This document shows positions 21,460 to 22,238 of a DNA stretch of 22,238 nucleotides, one piece after another. Source of the DNA: Phycisphaerae bacterium (lineage in GTDB: Bacteria; Planctomycetota; Phycisphaerae; Phycisphaerales; SM1A02). A program made the translations under genes and the position numbers. A model generated the notes under the pieces. The model was not told the DNA's origin, did not search any database, and saw only the letters and a list, made by a program, of their open reading frames with translations. The stretch lies in the NCBI GenBank assembly GCA_002690755.1, contig NZFT01000072.1, positions 8,864 through 31,101 of the forward strand. The letters are read 5' to 3'. Within the stretch, counting starts at the first letter, position 1. Each line of letters starts with the position of its first letter.

Positions 21460-22158
21460 TCATGGGGCGAGCACTGTGCGTTGCTCGATTCGCTTCTCGG
21501 ACGTTGTGACGACCAGCCGATCGACGTAGACGCCGGGGGTGTGGATTCCATCCGGGTCCAAAGTGCCGATATCGACGATTTCCTCGACCTCCGCGACGGT
21601 TCGACGCCCGCATTCGGCCACCATCGGATTGAAGTTCCGGGCCGTCTTCCGGTAGATGAGGTTGCCGCTTCGGTCGGCTTTCCAGGCCTTCACCAGGGCG
21701 AGGTCGGCTTGGATGCCTCGCTCCATCACGTAGGGCTCACCATCGAATTCACGGATTTCCTTCCCCTCCGCGACGAGGGTTCCCACCCCCGTACGGGTGT
21801 AGAAAGCAGGGATTCCGGCCCCTCCCGCCCGCAATCGCTCGGCGAGCGTCCCCTGCGGGTTGAATTCGACCTCGAGCTCGCCAGCCATGAATTGCCGCTC
21901 GAATTCGGCGTTCTCGCCGACGTAACTGGACACCATTTTGCGGATCTGCCGGGTCTGGAGCAGGAGCCCCAGGCCCCAGTCATCCACGCCGGCGTTGTTG
22001 CTCACGGCGACCAGGTCACGTGCCTCGGTATCACGAAGGGCTGTAATCAGCTGCTCGGGGATCCCGCAGAGACCAAATCCACCGACCGCGACGGTCATCC
22101 CATTCTCCACGAGACCTTCGAGGGCGGCGGCGGGGGTGTCGAAGACCTTGTCGACCAT
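21460..22158 (-). CDS. scoA: 3-oxoacid CoA-transferase, subunit A
   Basis: This 232-aa protein has the normal length for the A subunit of succinyl-CoA:3-ketoacid (or related) CoA-transferases, which move CoA between succinyl-CoA and acetoacetate or similar acids in the cytoplasm. The CoA-transferase family I signature [10 protein letters not shown] is at 26-35. VSNNAG (52-57), SYVGEN (78-83) and [19 protein letters not shown] follow, then [19 protein letters not shown] and the RNFNPMVA region. The catalytic Glu of these heterodimers lies in subunit B, which is not in the window. ATG 22158 has AAGGA 8 nt upstream. The next gene on the strand is unrelated, so the partner must be upstream of the window or elsewhere. 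Acceptor specificity cannot be read from this subunit; AtoD or a similar enzyme is possible. Confidence 0.9.
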   Translation of the reverse strand: MVDKVFDTPAAALEGLVENGMTVAVGGFGLCGIPEQLITALRDTEARDLVAVSNNAGVDDWGLGLLLQTRQIRKMVSSYVGENAEFERQFMAGELEVEFNPQGTLAERLRAGGAGIPAFYTRTGVGTLVAEGKEIREFDGEPYVMERGIQADLALVKAWKADRSGNLIYRKTARNFNPMVAECGRRTVAEVEEIVDIGTLDPDGIHTPGVYVDRLVVTTSEKRIEQRTVLAP

Positions 22159-22238
22159 TGGAGTAATCCTTCAGGAACCGCTCGATTCCCTCGATTCAGG
22201 GACTTCGGGCGTCATTTGCGGGCCGTAGAGTGTACCCC

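Noticed and set aside
21252..21551. 100-residue N-terminal extension of the LTxxQ protein
   Set aside because: It overlaps the CoA-transferase gene and would bury the signal peptide; ATG 21251 has GGAG upstream.
22200..22238. Promoter with TACACT-like -10 for the CoA-transferase gene
   Set aside because: Only 4/6 matches, and any -35 would lie at or beyond the window edge.

Overview
This is a high-GC bacterial window dominated by one complete type II secretion (T2SS) gene cluster. The pairing of a very large PQQ-type beta-propeller protein with a T2SS that has Gly-, Asp- and Glu-rich insertions, plus GTG and ATGA/GTGA translational overlaps, looks most like Planctomycetota, perhaps the Phycisphaerae. 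That placement is inference from gene content and style; no rRNA or tRNA gene is present to confirm it.

Layout. Positions 1-455 (minus) hold the 5' part of a LEA14/WHy-like lipoprotein gene that runs off the window. It is divergent from a 1407-aa exported double beta-propeller protein at 501-4724 (plus). A short plus-strand gene at 4836-5258, with its own promoter candidate, encodes a protein whose last 96 residues are about three-quarters Asp/Glu. Everything from 5336 to 22158 is on the minus strand. In transcription order these genes are: a stand-alone CoA-transferase A subunit (21460-22158); a secreted helical protein with LTxxQ motifs (19872-21251); then the tightly packed cluster gspE-F-G-H-I-J-K-L-M-C-D, ending in a propeller-type lipoprotein gene (5336-6508) whose start overlaps the gspD stop.

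How the genes work together. GspE (cytoplasmic ATPase), GspF, GspL, GspM and the GspC-like protein form the inner-membrane motor and platform. GspG (major) and GspH/I/J/K (minor tip) are pseudopilins with recognisable G^F cleavage sites, except GspK, whose site is atypical. GspD is the outer-membrane secretin. The trailing lipoprotein is translationally coupled to the secretin and is a candidate outer-membrane partner. No prepilin peptidase (GspO), GspN or classical pilotin (GspS) is in the window. Neighbouring genes in the cluster overlap by a few bases or are separated by 0-6 bp, except for a 24-bp gspI/gspJ overlap, a 21-bp gspG-gspH gap and a 168-bp gap before gspD.

Most interesting points: a similar C-terminal helical tail in the GspL-like and GspC-like proteins; an apparent CTG start for gspH; an EF-hand-like loop in GspK; a Glu9 plus Arg/Gly-rich tail on GspJ; overlapping hairpins with pseudoknot topology just before the gspE ribosome binding site; the hyper-acidic protein; and two candidate T2SS accessory proteins flanking the cluster. 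I saw no tRNA, rRNA, insertion sequence, CRISPR array or origin. No gene-free stretch exceeds 300 bases; the longest gap is 21252-21459.
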